A stretch of 64,000 nt of DNA, from positions 124,001-188,000 of the forward strand of contig JANUWF010000008.1 in assembly GCA_026120185.1 (NCBI GenBank), given 5' to 3'. Every line of letters starts with the position of its first letter. Within the stretch, counting starts at the first letter, position 1. This stretch comes from Voacanga thouarsii. Its lineage: Eukaryota > Streptophyta > Magnoliopsida > Gentianales > Apocynaceae. The notes beneath the pieces were generated by a model that searched no databases, had not been told where the DNA came from, and worked only from the letters and a program-made list of their open reading frames with translations. The translations under genes were made by a program, and so were the position numbers. Of this stretch, positions 45,221-57,456 are shown piece after piece.

Positions 45221-47597
45221 TGTAACACCCTGCTACCAAGGCCCATCAGGGCCGGGGATGTCCCCCCGTCCAGAGGATAAGGGGTCTTTATAACTAGGTC
45301 ACACAAAAGAAAATAAAAGTAATACTTTAAAATTGAACTTATTACAACCCAAAAATACATGAACAAATCCAAAATAAATTGTTCGCTACCATCTCTCAAA
45401 ACAACACATAAGAAAAATAACATAAAGTCTTCAGAGCATAGGCAACAAATCTAGCTATTCATCTCCACAGCAGGATCGACCTGAAAACATGGCATAAAAG
45501 GTGATGAGATAAAAATTTCAGTAAGTTCGTGTGTGCTTTGGGTGTTCAGTGAAAACAGTTCGTGGATGCAAAATGTGAAAACTTTATAAAAGAAATATTG
45601 GCAAGCAATAAGCATTAGTAAAAAACAAGAGTGGTGTTTTTGGCTTTTCCAGCCATACATAATTTATAAGATCAACCACTCAAAAGAAAGGATTATGGGT
45701 TACCACAGTTGGGCCCCATAACCGGATGGTCAGTATGCCACACTTTGTGCATACTGCCAGTCAGAATGCTGACACTTTGTGCAGACTGACAAAAGGTAGG
45801 TGATCAGCCTACCGGGCAAGATACTCCTCCTTCTCTATACCCAAACAACAACCGGGTGTCCATTCCGGCAAAACACAGTCACTTGACTGAAATAAAACTG
45901 CTAGCTCGGACCGGCATGACTAAGTAGTACTGACATTTCTCTAAGTTGAGTTTTATCTTCCGGAGGTGGCCTCCTGCCAGAAGACTCACTCTTGCTCTTC
46001 AAAACTAGTACTACTAGCCTACCCTTATTGAGTACTCAACGATAATTGTCCCACTTGGGAGAAAACTGGTAAAACATAGCTTTACTTGAAAATGGCAATT
46101 AAGGGTTTCCAAAGTCCCTGTCAAAATTGGCTTTAGAAACAGTTTAGTGTTTTGAGTAAAACTGCTTGTTGATTTTCAAATAATTGGTTTAACTGAAACA
46201 AGTAGGAAAACAGTCCTTAATTGCCTTCACCAAATCAGTGTTCACATACTTTGAGGTTAGCTTGCCATAGTAACCTTTTACAACAAACAAGTTTTATGCA
46301 GGAACTTACCTGATCCTTTGCTTGCTCAAATTCAAAAGTCTTCCAAGGCTGACCTAACCTCGCCTGGGGTAAACACAAGACATAAGGTTACACTCAAGCT
46401 ATATTCACTTACACAAATAATCCTAGTTCAACTTATTACAATCATGACCCTAATGTTCTAAGCTTTAAGGCTAGATGATAAAGAATTTTATAAAATAAGT
46501 CTAGTTTGATAAGTTAAAATAACTAGGGTTTCTAAAATAATTGCTAATAAATTATAGACTCAAATAATAATTCTTGAGTGTTATTATTAATAAATAAACT
46601 AAGGTTTGACTATTGAATAATACCAAGCCCTAGATAATATTAATAAATGGTAATTTAAAAAAATAGCTTTATTGTAAATAAATAATAAATTACAAATATT
46701 TTTTTAATTAATTTTTAATAGATAATAAATAATTAGTAATAATTAAAATTAATAATAAATGAATTATATTAAATTTTTAATTGATAAATAACAAATAGAT
46801 TTTAATATAAATAATATTTAGGAATATAGGTAAAAGTTTGAACTAAGGTCTACAAGGTCATCAATTAATTCTAATATTTATTATAAATGATTTATTACCA
46901 TATATATATTATTTTTAACAAAAGATCTCATTTATTTGATAAATAAAATATTAATATTTTAATTAATAAACCACTCCAAATCTTCCTAGAGTTTCGAATT
47001 TTAGAGAGAAAAATATAGTAGTAATTCTAACTAAAGTAATAAAATTTGTTAATAAAAATAACTTAGACTTAACAAGAAAATAATTCTTCACCATGATTTT
47101 CCTATTGCTAGAAAAGATTCATAAACACATTCTCCAACATCAAATAATAAACCAATCCATTCACGAACATATGCTTGAATTATCTCATACTATCACAAGG
47201 CTAATTTCCTGCTAGGCGTAATCATCATTAATGGCTTCAATGGAAAATAGAAACATAAGAGCCTAATCACCCTTGGTGTCATAATATCTAACATGCTTCA
47301 ACCATCCATAAATTTTATTAAGCATGATGAGCATACATTGATTCCAAAGAAAATCCATATAACTTAGTCATATACATCAATCCTTATGTCTTAACTCCAT
47401 CCCTTTCCTTCACATACATATCCCCAATCTCCTATTCATATCCATTCTTCCTATCATCATCTAAGAGACATGAATTCAGAAATAAAAGAAGGATTTAAGA
47501 ATAATTACTTGATTGTCGATTACTTTGATGAAGACTAAAGAAGGTCCACGCGCAATGGAGAGTCTTGAGTGATCCAACGGAAAAACAGCCATGGTTG

Positions 47598-47618
47598 ATG
47601 GTTGATCAACCATTTTGG

Positions 47619-47671
<53 letters not shown>
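47598..47671. repeat. Palindrome plus (GA)25 in LTR I
   Basis: A perfect 16-bp palindrome ATGGTTGATCAACCAT is followed by TTTGGCC and about 25 GA units. It sits at the same LTR position as 15219-15272 in gypsy H. Confidence 0.9.
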
Positions 47672-47672
<1 letters not shown>

Positions 47673-49242
47673 ATTAGAAAGGTATATTAAGAATTGAATG
47701 GAAAAAGGATGAACAAGAAGGTTGTTCTTGATTTACCTTGTTGATGTTCTTGAGACCTTCAAGGGAAAAGGCTAATTTTGATGCGTTTGAAAATTCTTGT
47801 TTGTGAGGTTTTGTGTTATAAATCCCAGAAATGAAGCCTAGGGATTAAGGAGAAGTGATCTGGAGTATTTAAGAGTGATTGGAGGTGTTTAGAGTAGGGT
47901 TAGGCTTGAAGAAGTTTAGTGTGTGTTCTTGGTGAAAATGGAGAGAGTTTGAGAGGATTGCTACACGAAATCTGGTAAGGTGCTAGAAGAATGGTCTAGG
48001 GGGAATGGGAGTTTCAGTTTTCAGCAAGAAGGAGAGAGGTTGATCAGATTTTATTTGAAATTCAAATGGAGAAAGTTGTGGAGTTGGTTAAGGTAGGTGG
48101 TTAGCTATGGTGTTTGATCAAGGAAGGTTTCTTCACTCTTCAATGGTGCCGGCTGAACAAGGTGATTTCGATGGAATGAATGGAGCTTATGCAGGCTATA
48201 GAGCTGACCAAAATTCAGTCCATGAAGGCAGAGGAAATTCTGGTTAGTTAGCCTAATGCAAGAGTGGTTTAATGGAGTAAAATGCTGGAATTTTTTTGAA
48301 GTTCAAAAAGAGTTTGAATGAAGTGATCTTAGGAGTGTTTTGAGGTGTGGTTATGGAGTCCATGAGTTCAAGGTAAGTGTGGGGTTAATGGTGTTCAGTC
48401 CATGGCTGATCAAGGACCAATGTTGCAGAAGTTGAAGGGTGGTTTTCGGCCTAGGCTTGAAGGAAGCAAAGCTGGAAAATTCTGGTTTCAAGCTGTCCAA
48501 TGTTTCGAAGGTTTGTGCAGAATTTCTGCACACCTTCAACCCAATTTGCAGCTAATTCTTGAGGGAGTTTGAAGGTCTTTCTAAGGTGGTTTTCCAGCCT
48601 TCTTCCTGGAGAAATACAGAGGAGTTTTGCTGGCTTGAAGATGGACTAAAACAGCTTCATTTCCTTGGTTGAAAGCTGCGAAAATGTCCAGAATTTTTTT
48701 CTGGTTTTGCACAATTTGTGCAGTCCAAAAATTGCACAGATTTTCCAACCTTCAAGCCACATGAAATGACCATTTTCTTGGCAGCAAAGGAAGAGGTTTG
48801 CTGGCTGAATTTTCGAAGAGGTGGTCTGCAAAAATTTTGGAAAATTTTCCAGATTTCCCTTCACTAAAACATGAACAACATGAAGGTGAATTTTTGAAGG
48901 TTCTTTCATGGTGTTTGATTTCTCTTGGAACCCCTTCCTATTTCCCCTCCTATTTTCGGCCAACTCCCCATCCTCCATAGCTGATTTTCGAAATTCAAGG
49001 TGAAGGAATATCACAGAATTTTGGAGTTCAAAAGAAGAGATTTAATGGATTTAAATTATAAAGATGTTAGGACAAGCTAGAGGTAATAAAAAGGACAAGA
49101 ATTCCTCTAGAATTCTTTTTAGGATATGAGGATAAGATTAGGACATTCTCTTCATGTCTCCCCTAAGACAACATTCCTATTTTCATGGAATGCAAGAAAA
49201 CAAAAATTCAAACTTAGTTAAGATAATTATGAATAAAATTTA

Positions 49243-49318
49243 GGTAATGGGATTTGAACTCAAGATCTTAAAGATTAAATCACAAAGTTCTAACCACTTA
49301 ACCACACTAACTCTTGTT
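49243..49318 (-). other. tRNA-like block in solo LTR I
   Basis: In minus reading it has GTGGTTAAGTGGTTAGAAC (A-box-like) and GAGTTCAAATCCC (B-box-like), at about 228 bp from the LTR start. It is homologous to the blocks in H, F and G. Confidence 0.6.
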
Positions 49319-49546
49319 CTTATTTTCTCAACCACATATTCTTCTTATGAAATCCTCAAGCCATCTTCCTATTTTGATCTCAAGCAAAATTACCATTTTA
49401 CCCCTCCTATTCCATAAGCATAACTAAGCCTTTTAACCTATAAACCACAATTCTAAAGTACATAAAATCATTCAAAAATATATATATTCATGCAAAATAA
49501 TATGATATATAGCCCGACCCCCTTACTCTAGGGTTGGGGTTTCACA

Positions 49547-50143
49547 CGATATGGTATAGAAACTATCTTGTACAAATCTGTCTTAACTAACTAGCCACAC
49601 ATACGTAACATGCAAGTATATTGGCCCTACGATAGAATCTCAACTATAGCATATCAAAGTATATGCTTCTAGCTTCATCAGACCACCAACTCATACTCAA
49701 GTCGTAGAGTACTAGTCCATGCTGTAGCGGTAGTAGTTTAGGTTTCTACCATACAGAACTTTTAAGAAACCACTACTATAGGTCCTGTTCTACGTATTCG
49801 AAACATGCTTATGTCATGAAATGAGTGGACTACTCACTGGCTAAAGGTAAGCCATTCCCCATTTAGAATTCATAACATAATAACCTAAACATGATGAGAT
49901 TCACATTCTCATCAATCGGTTAAGAACAAAAGTTTATGTACTAAGTAAACCGTAATTTATACCTTATTGTGAAAAGCCTCCATTCACATGGACCACTTAC
50001 TTAAACACAATGGGTTTTTTCCAAATGTAATTGTGCACAAATAAAATTGTAAATTCACAAACAATTTCTAAAAATAAATTCTTTTATTAAAACATTCGAT
50101 TTTTACATCAGAAACCTAGTCTAAGAGGGCATACATCCTAACA
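49547..50143 (-). repeat. 3' LTR of copia E, part 2
   Basis: It resumes after the CGATA duplication and ends CATCCTAACA next to the polypurine tract. In minus reading this is the LTR start TGTTAGGATGTATGCCC. Confidence 0.88.
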
Positions 50144-50160
50144 ATCTCCCACTTGCACTC
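50144..50160 (-). other. Polypurine tract of copia E
   Basis: GTGCAAGTGGGAGAT in minus reading, identical to that of copia 2. Confidence 0.85.
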
Positions 50161-50165
50161 TAAGA

Positions 50166-50573
50166 CTAAGTAAGTCCGTAGGTGCCCACCCCTATGGCGT
50201 CTAAGTGTCTCTTGAAGACTCTCTCAGCCAAAGGCTTTGTGAATGGATTTGCTAAATTGTTCTCGGAGGCAATCTGTTCCACCATGACTTCTCGTCTCTG
50301 GATGAAATCCCGGATCAGGTGGTACTTCCTCTCGATGTGCTTCCCCTTCTTGTGGTTCCTGGGTTCTTTTGATTGTGATACTGTTCCAGTGTTGTCGCAA
50401 TACATCACAATCGGCCTGTCCATGTGTGGCACGACTCTAAGTTCTGAAAGGAACTTCCAAAGCCAGACTGCTTCCTTGGATGCCTCCGAAGCTGCCACAT
50501 ACTCAGCTTCCATAGTTAAGTCAGCAATGCAAGATTGCTTGATACTTCTCCATGAAATAGCTCCTCCAAACAA
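50166..50573 (-). pseudogene. Copia E RNase H
   Basis: A 135-codon open frame carries most of the copia RNase H domain: AISWRSIKQSCIADLTMEAEYVAASEA with the catalytic Glu, VMYCDNTGTVSQSKEP with the catalytic Asp, and HIERKYHLIRDF. It ends GVGTYGLT just before the polypurine tract. It is the best preserved RNase H of the alpha family here. It is separated from RT by a stop at about 50620. Confidence 0.9.
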
Positions 50574-50618
50574 GGTGACGACATATCCACTAGTGGATTT
50601 TCTCTCATCCTTATCTGC

Positions 50619-51680
50619 CTAGAAGTCTGAGTTTGTGTATCCTGTAGGAACCAAGTCATCAGCCCTATAAACCAGCATATAATCTCTCATTCCCTTGAGG
50701 TACTTGAGTATATGCTTTACAGTTTGCCAATGAACCTCCCTAGGGTTTGACTGATATTTGCTAACCAAGCCTACAGCAAAGCAGATATCTGGCCTAGTAC
50801 ACAGCATGACGTACATGAGACTTCCCACAGTCGAAGCATAGGAAATCCTACTCATTCTGTCCTTTTCTTCTTGATACTTAGGACGGTCTCTTGAAGAAAT
50901 TGACAACCTATATCTGCAAGGAATTAGAGCTCCCTTACATGAGTCTATGCTATACTTGGCTAGCATATTGTCAATGTATGCCTCTTGGGATAATCCTAAC
51001 ATTCTCTGCTTTCTATTTCTAAGAAGTCTAATCCCGAGAATGTAACTGGCTTCTCCCAAGTCCTTCATACTGAATTGACTAGACAGCCAAACCTTTGTAG
51101 ATGATAATGACCCTACATCATTTTCAATGAGTAGAATATCATCCACATACAAGACAAGAAAAACCACATTAATGCCTTCAAGCTTCTTGTACACGCATGG
51201 TTCATCCTCGTTTTGAACAAAACCAAAAGACTTTATAGTCTCATCAAAACAAATGTTCCATGCCTTTGATGCCTACTTAAGTCCATAGATGGACTTCTTA
51301 AGCTTGCAAACCATATGCTCTTGGCCCTCAGCAATAAAACATTCTGTGGGGACATATAGATGTCTTCACTATGATGGCCATTTAAAAATGCCGTCTTGAC
51401 ATCCATTTGCCATATCTCGTAGTCATAATAACATGCGATGGTAAGGAGGATACGGATGGATTTAAGCATGGCTACCGGGGAAAAGGTTTCCTCATAATCG
51501 ATTCCCTCTTTCTGAGTATACCCTTTCGCCACAAGCCTAGCTTTGAAGGTTTCCACCTTCCCATATATTCCCCTCTTTCTCTTGTATACCCACTTACACC
51601 CTATGGGTTTTATCCCTTCAGGTGAAGCTACAAGATTTGCATCGGCATCAGCAATAGTCTCCTTGTATCTAGTGGGGTCT
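50619..51680 (-). pseudogene. Copia E reverse transcriptase (frameshifted)
   Basis: The block 50619-51194 carries motif C intact (LYVDDILLIEND) and DLGEASYILGIRLL; the block 51233-51556 carries motif A intact (QMDVKTAFLNG). A frameshift near 51345 breaks the SPQN/PEGF junction. Near 51635 about 19 codons present in copia 2 (from WHDTMKAEI to QVWD) are missing in frame. So catalytic residues persist but the protein is not continuous. Confidence 0.9.
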
Positions 51681-51685
51681 TGTTC

Positions 51686-52936
51686 CTAATGGTCGGAGAC
51701 CAACTCGAAAGCTTCTCTTATCCATCTCTCTGGAACCCTAGACACTCTCCCACTACGACGAGGCTCCATATGTACAGGCTCTTGAGGCTGTGCCTCTTCT
51801 TGTTCCACAATCAGGTCAGAAGAAGTTGCTTCTGAAGATAACTTCAACTCTAATTCCAACCTAGTTGAACCTTTTGTGGAAGTACTTTGATCATCCTCCA
51901 AGTATCTAGCATTGGTACTAACTAGTACTTTCTACTCCTTAGGATGATAAAAGTAACCAACCTTTGTCCCTTTGGGATACCCAATAAAATAGCATAATTT
52001 TGATCTTGGTTCCAACTTGTCTCCCTTGACCAGTACATTTGCTGGACAACCCCATATCCTGAGATGATTCAGACTTGGCTTATGCCCATTCCACATCTCA
52101 TAGGGAATCCTAGGTACTGACTTGGAAGGCACCAAGTTCAGAATAAATGTCGCAGTTTCCAGGGCATATCCCTAAAAGGACACTGAAAGAGTAGCATGAG
52201 ACATCATGCTTCGGACCATTTCCATCAATGTCCTGTTCCTTCTCTCAGCTACTCCGTTTTGTTGGGGTATCTCTGGCGCAGAGAGCTTGGATACTATCCC
52301 ATGATGTACCATGTAGTCCTTGAATTCACCAAGGAGGTACTCTCCACCATGATCCGATCGTAAGGTCTTGATCAATTTACCTGTCCGACGCTCCACTTTA
52401 GCCTTAAACTCTTTCAACTTGTCAAAAGAGTCAGACTTGCGTCTCATCAGGTAAACGTAACCAAACCTTGTACAATCATCCGTGAAAGTGATGAAGTACT
52501 CAAAACCTCCTCTAGCTGGTATAGACAAAGGACCACACACTTCAATATGAACAAGACTCAATACCTCCTTGGCTCTATCCGCGTTAGGGGCAAATGACCT
52601 CTTGGTCATCTTTCGCATTAGGCAGGACTCACACTGAGGCCAATTTTCCAATCTCAATGAGCCTAAGGGCCCATTATGGATCAACCTCTGAATCCTAGTT
52701 AAGTTGATATGACCCAACCTTAGATGCCAAAGAAAAGAGTCATTGACATTGGTCTTTCTCTTCCTTATTAAGGGTTCAGATTGAGCGTTATTTAATTGAT
52801 TGTTAATAGGGTTTAAGAAAAATAAATTTCCATACATGTGCCCAGTACATAGAATTTCTCCATCTCTACTGATAGAAATACCAGAATGAAAAGATACAGA
52901 ATGTCCTTGATTTATTAGTTTTGCAAATGAAATCAA
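51686..52936 (-). pseudogene. Copia E integrase with SH3-like tail
   Basis: The open frame 52172-52936 (254 codons) has the pre-integrase zinc motif (HLRLGHINLTR, CESCLMRKM) and core with FTDDCTRFGYVYL and SDHGGEYLLGEF. At the first catalytic position it reads HIEVCGP: Glu (codon 52541-52543) where copia 1, copia 2 and copia A have Asp. After a stop come 51932-52135 (GCPANVLVKGDKLEPRSKLCYFIGYPKGTKVGYFYHPKE, a C-terminal module) and 51686-51901 (linker to RT, with [13 protein letters not shown]). Confidence 0.9.
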
Positions 52937-53143
52937 ATTCTATTTAAATCCAGGTATATATAAAATATCTTTCAAAACCAATATTCTATTATAAAAAAAA
53001 AACAAGATCCAACTCTCCCACCACAAAGGCCCAAACTTCTACTCCATTTCCCACACATAGTCCATGTTCGCCTTTCTGGAGTCTTCTAATCTTTCTAAAC
53101 CCCTGCAAGGAGTTACAGATGTGATCAGTGGCTCCTGAATCAA
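52937..53143 (-). pseudogene. Copia E protease
   Basis: The stretch between integrase and gag is homologous to the copia 2 protease (23009-23220). It includes a stop at about 52945 and an extra run of T/A at 52995-53005 that shifts the frame. The active-site region overlaps the end of the gag frame near 53144-53170. No active enzyme is encoded. Confidence 0.75.
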
Positions 53144-54000
53144 CTATCCAAGTGGAAGTTGGTCCAACAATTGATATAACTCTAGATAGAAAACATTACC
53201 TGTAGGGTTTTTCTTGGCTTGAAGATTCGGACACTCCTTTTTCCGGTGTCCCTTCAGTCCACACTTGAGGCACTTGCCCTTGGGTTTGTCTTTGGGCTGG
53301 GTCTTAGGCTGGCCCGCTGCATTTCCCTTCTTCTTCTTAAACTTTCTGGGCTTGGGCCCAGTTCTAGAAGATGAAGCCTTGGTAATCATAGCCTTTGACT
53401 GTGGCTTCATAACTTTCTCCACCATTTGGAGCTCCTTCATCAACTCAGTCAAACCCATGTTCAACTTGTTCATGTTATAGTTCAACTTGAACTGAGTGAA
53501 GGAACCTGGTAGAGATTCGAGAACCATGTCCAGTTGGCTCTCGGGGTTAATGACAACCCCTAAGATTTCTGCCTCCTTGAAAGTAGCAATCATCTTGGCA
53601 TATACCCTCTGACTGACACTCCCTCAGCCATCATAGTGTTTATAATTGTTTGAAGAGTCTCCTGCCTTGCGGGCCGGCTCTTATCCACGAACATCGTGGC
53701 TAATGATTGGGTTATGTCATACGTAGCGGTCATGTGCTCATGTTTAGATTGGAGCACATTAGACATGGAGGCCAACATGTAACAATGAGCCATCTTGTTG
53801 GCTTTCTTCCATGCCTTCTCAGCCTCACGCTCCTCGGCGGTGGAACCCTCCCCAATTATAGGGCAGGTTTCGTACAGGACATACTTATACTCCTCGGCTA
53901 TGGGTATTATGTCCAGGTTCCTTTTCTAGTCCACATAGTTTGGTCCTGTTAGCTTATTCTCTCGGAGAATAATGGCCAATGGACTAAAAGAACCTCCCAC
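53144..54000 (-). pseudogene. Copia E gag
   Basis: The block 53144-53593 holds the Gag core (LPGSFTQFKLNYNMNKLN), a basic segment and an intact zinc knuckle CLKCGLKGHRKKEC. The block 53590-53793 and sequence up to about 53995 hold the N-terminal half, with MAHCYMLASMSNVLQ and NKLTGPNYVDWKRNL. A frameshift at about 53592 separates the halves. No ATG is found at the expected start near 53995. Confidence 0.85.
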
Positions 54001-55643
54001 TATTTCTGAAAAATAGAAAAATAAAAGAAAAAAGATTCAGTTTGTGAAAACAAAATAAATATGTGCACTTTATCCTTATTATCAAAATTGATAATAATCA
54101 ATTTGGCTCTTAGGAAAATTGATATAGCTTCTTGGGAAGATTAACAGTTTCCTAAGCTAAGTGTGTTAACCACCACAAATTAATTTCTCTTCTAGGTAAT
54201 GATCTAGAAGATAACTCCATCGAGGGGATGGTCGTTTCCTCTCATTTCCTATTGACATACCTCACACTATGACCTCCAACGAGGGGCTGGCCGATCATAG
54301 TACGTGTCCCGGGTTATTAATTACATCCCTCCATTAGATCTAAATCCTTGTGGTATCCCTATCCTATACGGGTTCACTCTCAGAGTGATACGAGGGGACC
54401 CACGATCTCTAATGAGGATCGTGATGGAAGTCGTGGGGCCGTTGGAACCCCTCTCCCACTTAGTCTTTTAAAACAATGGTTTTCTGAAAAATATCCTTTT
54501 GAAAATTTCCATTAAGTTTTCCCTTAACTCAAAATAAAATGTCTAAGTCCATAAAAGTTTTCCCATGGACTAATTTTATTTAAGTTAAAACTTAATGATT
54601 TCTAAAATTTTCCAATTAAAACTTTCTAGAGACTTTGGTCTCAAGTTTATTTGACAAAACATTTTTCTTGTGCCAAAATTAAAACAAAATGGCTTTCTAT
54701 TTTAACTTACAAAAATATCTAAATCCAATATATTTTCTATGTCAAGGATTAAATCCTTTGAGAAAATATCTAAGGATTAATTTTTGTTCAAGTTAAAACA
54801 ACCACTTAATTTGCAGAAAAATGCTTTCCTTGTCAAAACATTCCCAAAGGATTTGGTCTTTGAGAAAAGTGCACATAGGTACCAAAAATAAGTAGCATGC
54901 TAGAAAATAGTAGACGTTTTCATGCTCTTCTATTTTTTAAACCTAAGTGCCCAGATAATAGAATTAAACACATTAATTAATTAATTAATGGTCTTGGTTA
55001 ATCCAAAAATCCCTTACTAATAATTTTTATGCAAAAATATTCCATGAATATTAACTATTGCAAAAATATTAACTTCATCTGGTATGGACCCCAAAACTAA
55101 AAGAAAACGCAAGAAAAATTACAAGGAAAAATAAAAATAATTTCCTTGGTCCACTGCACCCACCGCACTGGATCATGCACCCCCATCTGCACTGTGGTCC
55201 ACTACACCAACCTCACAGAACCAGGACCCTCCAGAAACCAGCGCGCGGACCGGCCTTCTAGAGCTAAGCCGGCGCCGGTTCCAACACTCCAAGCCGGCGT
55301 CGGTTCCATTCTAGAACCTTGTCTTGCGATTTTTTTTTTCTGCGATTTTCCTCTGCAAATTTTCCCTGTTTTTCTGCATGACTTCTGGTACAATTTGCTC
55401 TCCGATTTCAAACCAAATAAAATGAAATAAACCAAAACCAACAACTGCCTATACCCATAAACATTGGGCTTACACGTTTACTAAGAAAAACAGTAAATTA
55501 CAGATTTCTATACCTCTACCTGCGAGGTTTAACAATGAATCTATCCATACCAAAAACAGCGAAGAATCACAATTTTAAACACACATATGTGTCCAATTTT
55601 AGTAATCTAGATGCATACTTCCTATATTTTCACAAAAACCAAT
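54001..55643 (-). other. Copia E leader, primer site deleted
   Basis: Leader sequence is partly homologous to copia 2 (13148-14654). At the LTR junction the minus strand runs from CCTTCA directly to ATTGGTTTTTGTG. Copia 2 has the primer site followed by CCATGGTTTGAC there. The site seems lost by a deletion of about 14 bp between two TGG words. GC-rich words (GCCGGCGCCGG, GCCGGCGTCGG) lie at 55266-55308. Confidence 0.8.
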
Positions 55644-57456
55644 TGAAGGCGTGGAAAGCGGGAAAACACGGAGCACGCAGCGGAAGCGAACATAAAAAAA
55701 ACTGGAAAACAAGAATAGGAATTCCAAGGCAGGGTCGGCGCCAGCTCTGGCAGCCCTAGCCAATGCCGATTGCACCCTGTCCCAATCCCGAGGTTTTAAA
55801 AATTTTACCTCTTTTCCTCATTCTAAGTGATGGCTATACCAAAACATGTGCAACCGGTGTAGGTGTGTTTGTAGAAGCCTCTAGTGCGATTCCTGCAAGC
55901 CTCCTACTCCGCCTTTGCATGTATGTGAATGCCAAACTCTTAGTCTTCTAATATATGGTCTGCCTAACTATCGTTTGGTGAACAACTAACGAGCTAGGGA
56001 ATTTTTTGGAGAGAGAGAGAGAGAGACGTCTAGCTATTGTACAGAGAAGAAGTCGTCTCTCTTGTGTGTCTAATTTCAACAAAGTTGTTTCCAATCCTCC
56101 TATTTAACCAAAATAAAAAACCCTAGGTTAAACTGGACTGGGCCATTGGACTCTTAGTTTAACCTATTGAGCTTAATTAATTATTCTAGTTAAAACCAAC
56201 TCAATGGCCCAACAAATAATTAATTTTCTAGCCCAAATAAACCAGTCCAATTAAATAAGCCTAAATCAGTTTAGTCCCAGGTTAATCCCTAATTGTTCAA
56301 ATTGGGCCAAAACCCTGAATAATTAATTAATCCACTAAACTAATTTAATTAATTCTCTCTTCATGGACCTTTATTTTATTCTAGCCCAATAATTAAATTA
56401 GGCTCCTTAAATAAAATAATTCCATTTAATTTAAGACCAATCCCTTAACCCGTATTTAATTAGGACTCACGGTCTATACTAGGACCAAAAGATACACCGC
56501 ATTGGCTACTAAAATGACCAAAATACCCTTGCCATATAAATAGCTGTATTTTGCATTTTAAGTATTTCCTAATATCACCATAAGAAAATATTGACCCCAA
56601 GGACAATGTTGCGTTAGCAAAGTCTTTGACCGACAGGTGTAATGACTAAAATACCCCTCTATACATCGCTGTACATTTAGAGAGGAAGAAGTGTACTAAC
56701 ACCTCTCTAAATAACATCTACCATCCTTAGGCCTCTAGTCCAATAATCCACGACCTCCTGGATTGTTTCCACTTTCCAAAGGAGCTACTCTAAAGCAAAC
56801 ATCCAAGTCATGTTTCTCAGGACCTTAGATATTCAGATTATTCAGACAGCCACAAGGGGTAATATAGTATAGAAACTATCATGTACAAGTCGGTCTTAAC
56901 TAACTAGCCACACATACCCAACATGCAAGTATATTGGCCTTACGATAAAACCTCAACTATAGCATATCAAAGTATATGCTTCTAGCTTTATCAGACCACC
57001 AACTCATACTGAAGTCGTAGAGTACTAGTCTACGCTGTAATGGTAGTAATCTAGGTTTCTACCATATAGTACTTTTAAGAAACCACTACAACAGGTCCTG
57101 TTTTATGTATTCGAAATGCGCTTATGTCATGAAGTGAGTGGACTACTCATTGGCTAAAGATAAGACATTCCCCATTTAGAATTCACAACATAATAACCTA
57201 AACATGATGAGATTCCCATTCTCATCAATCGGTTAAGAACAAAAGTGTATGTGCTAAGTAACCCGTGATCCATACCTTACTATGAAAGACCTCCATTCAC
57301 ATGGACTTGTTACTTAAACAAAATAGGTCTTTTCCAAACGTAATTATGCACAAATAAAATTGTAAATTCATAAACAATTTCTGAAAATAAATTCTTTTAT
57401 TAAAACATTCGATTTTTACATCAGAAACCTAGTCTAAGAGGGCATACATCCCAACA
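55644..57456 (-). repeat. 5' LTR of copia E
   Basis: The intact 1813-bp LTR, TGAAGGCGTGG to CATCCCAACA in plus reading. It has a (GA)n tract at about 56010-56025. By eye many differences from the left LTR are transitions. Confidence 0.88.

Larger units (their letters stand above)
45221..49546 (-). repeat. Solo LTR I (gypsy gamma, 4326 bp)
   Basis: The ends are TGTAACACCC and GGGGTTTCACA, flanked by CGATA at 45216-45220 and 49547-49551. It aligns with both gypsy H LTRs over its right 2.5 kb and, inverted, with LTR G. It is the reference full-length gamma LTR. It has an ATGGTTGATCAACCAT palindrome (47598-47613), a (GA)25 tract (47621-47671) and a tRNA-like block (49243-49318). There is no gag-pol, so it is solo. 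Confidence 0.88.
44000..57456 (-). mobile_element. Copia E, Ty1/copia element (family alpha) split by solo LTR I
   Basis: Two LTRs of 1813 bp each (left reassembled), and polypurine tract, RNase H, RT, integrase, protease, gag and leader in minus order. Flanks read AATAC (43995-43999) and AGTAC (57457-57461), an imperfect target duplication. The left LTR holds solo LTR I. The primer-binding site is deleted. The two LTRs differ at many sites, so the insertion is older than gypsy H. Confidence 0.88.

Noticed and set aside
47621..47671. A CRISPR-like or structured repeat array
   Set aside because: It is a plain GA dinucleotide repeat with no spacers. The window is plant DNA.
45221..49546. A complete small retrotransposon instead of a solo LTR
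   Set aside because: No gag, pol, primer site, polypurine tract or internal LTR repeat could be found, and its whole length aligns with LTR G.
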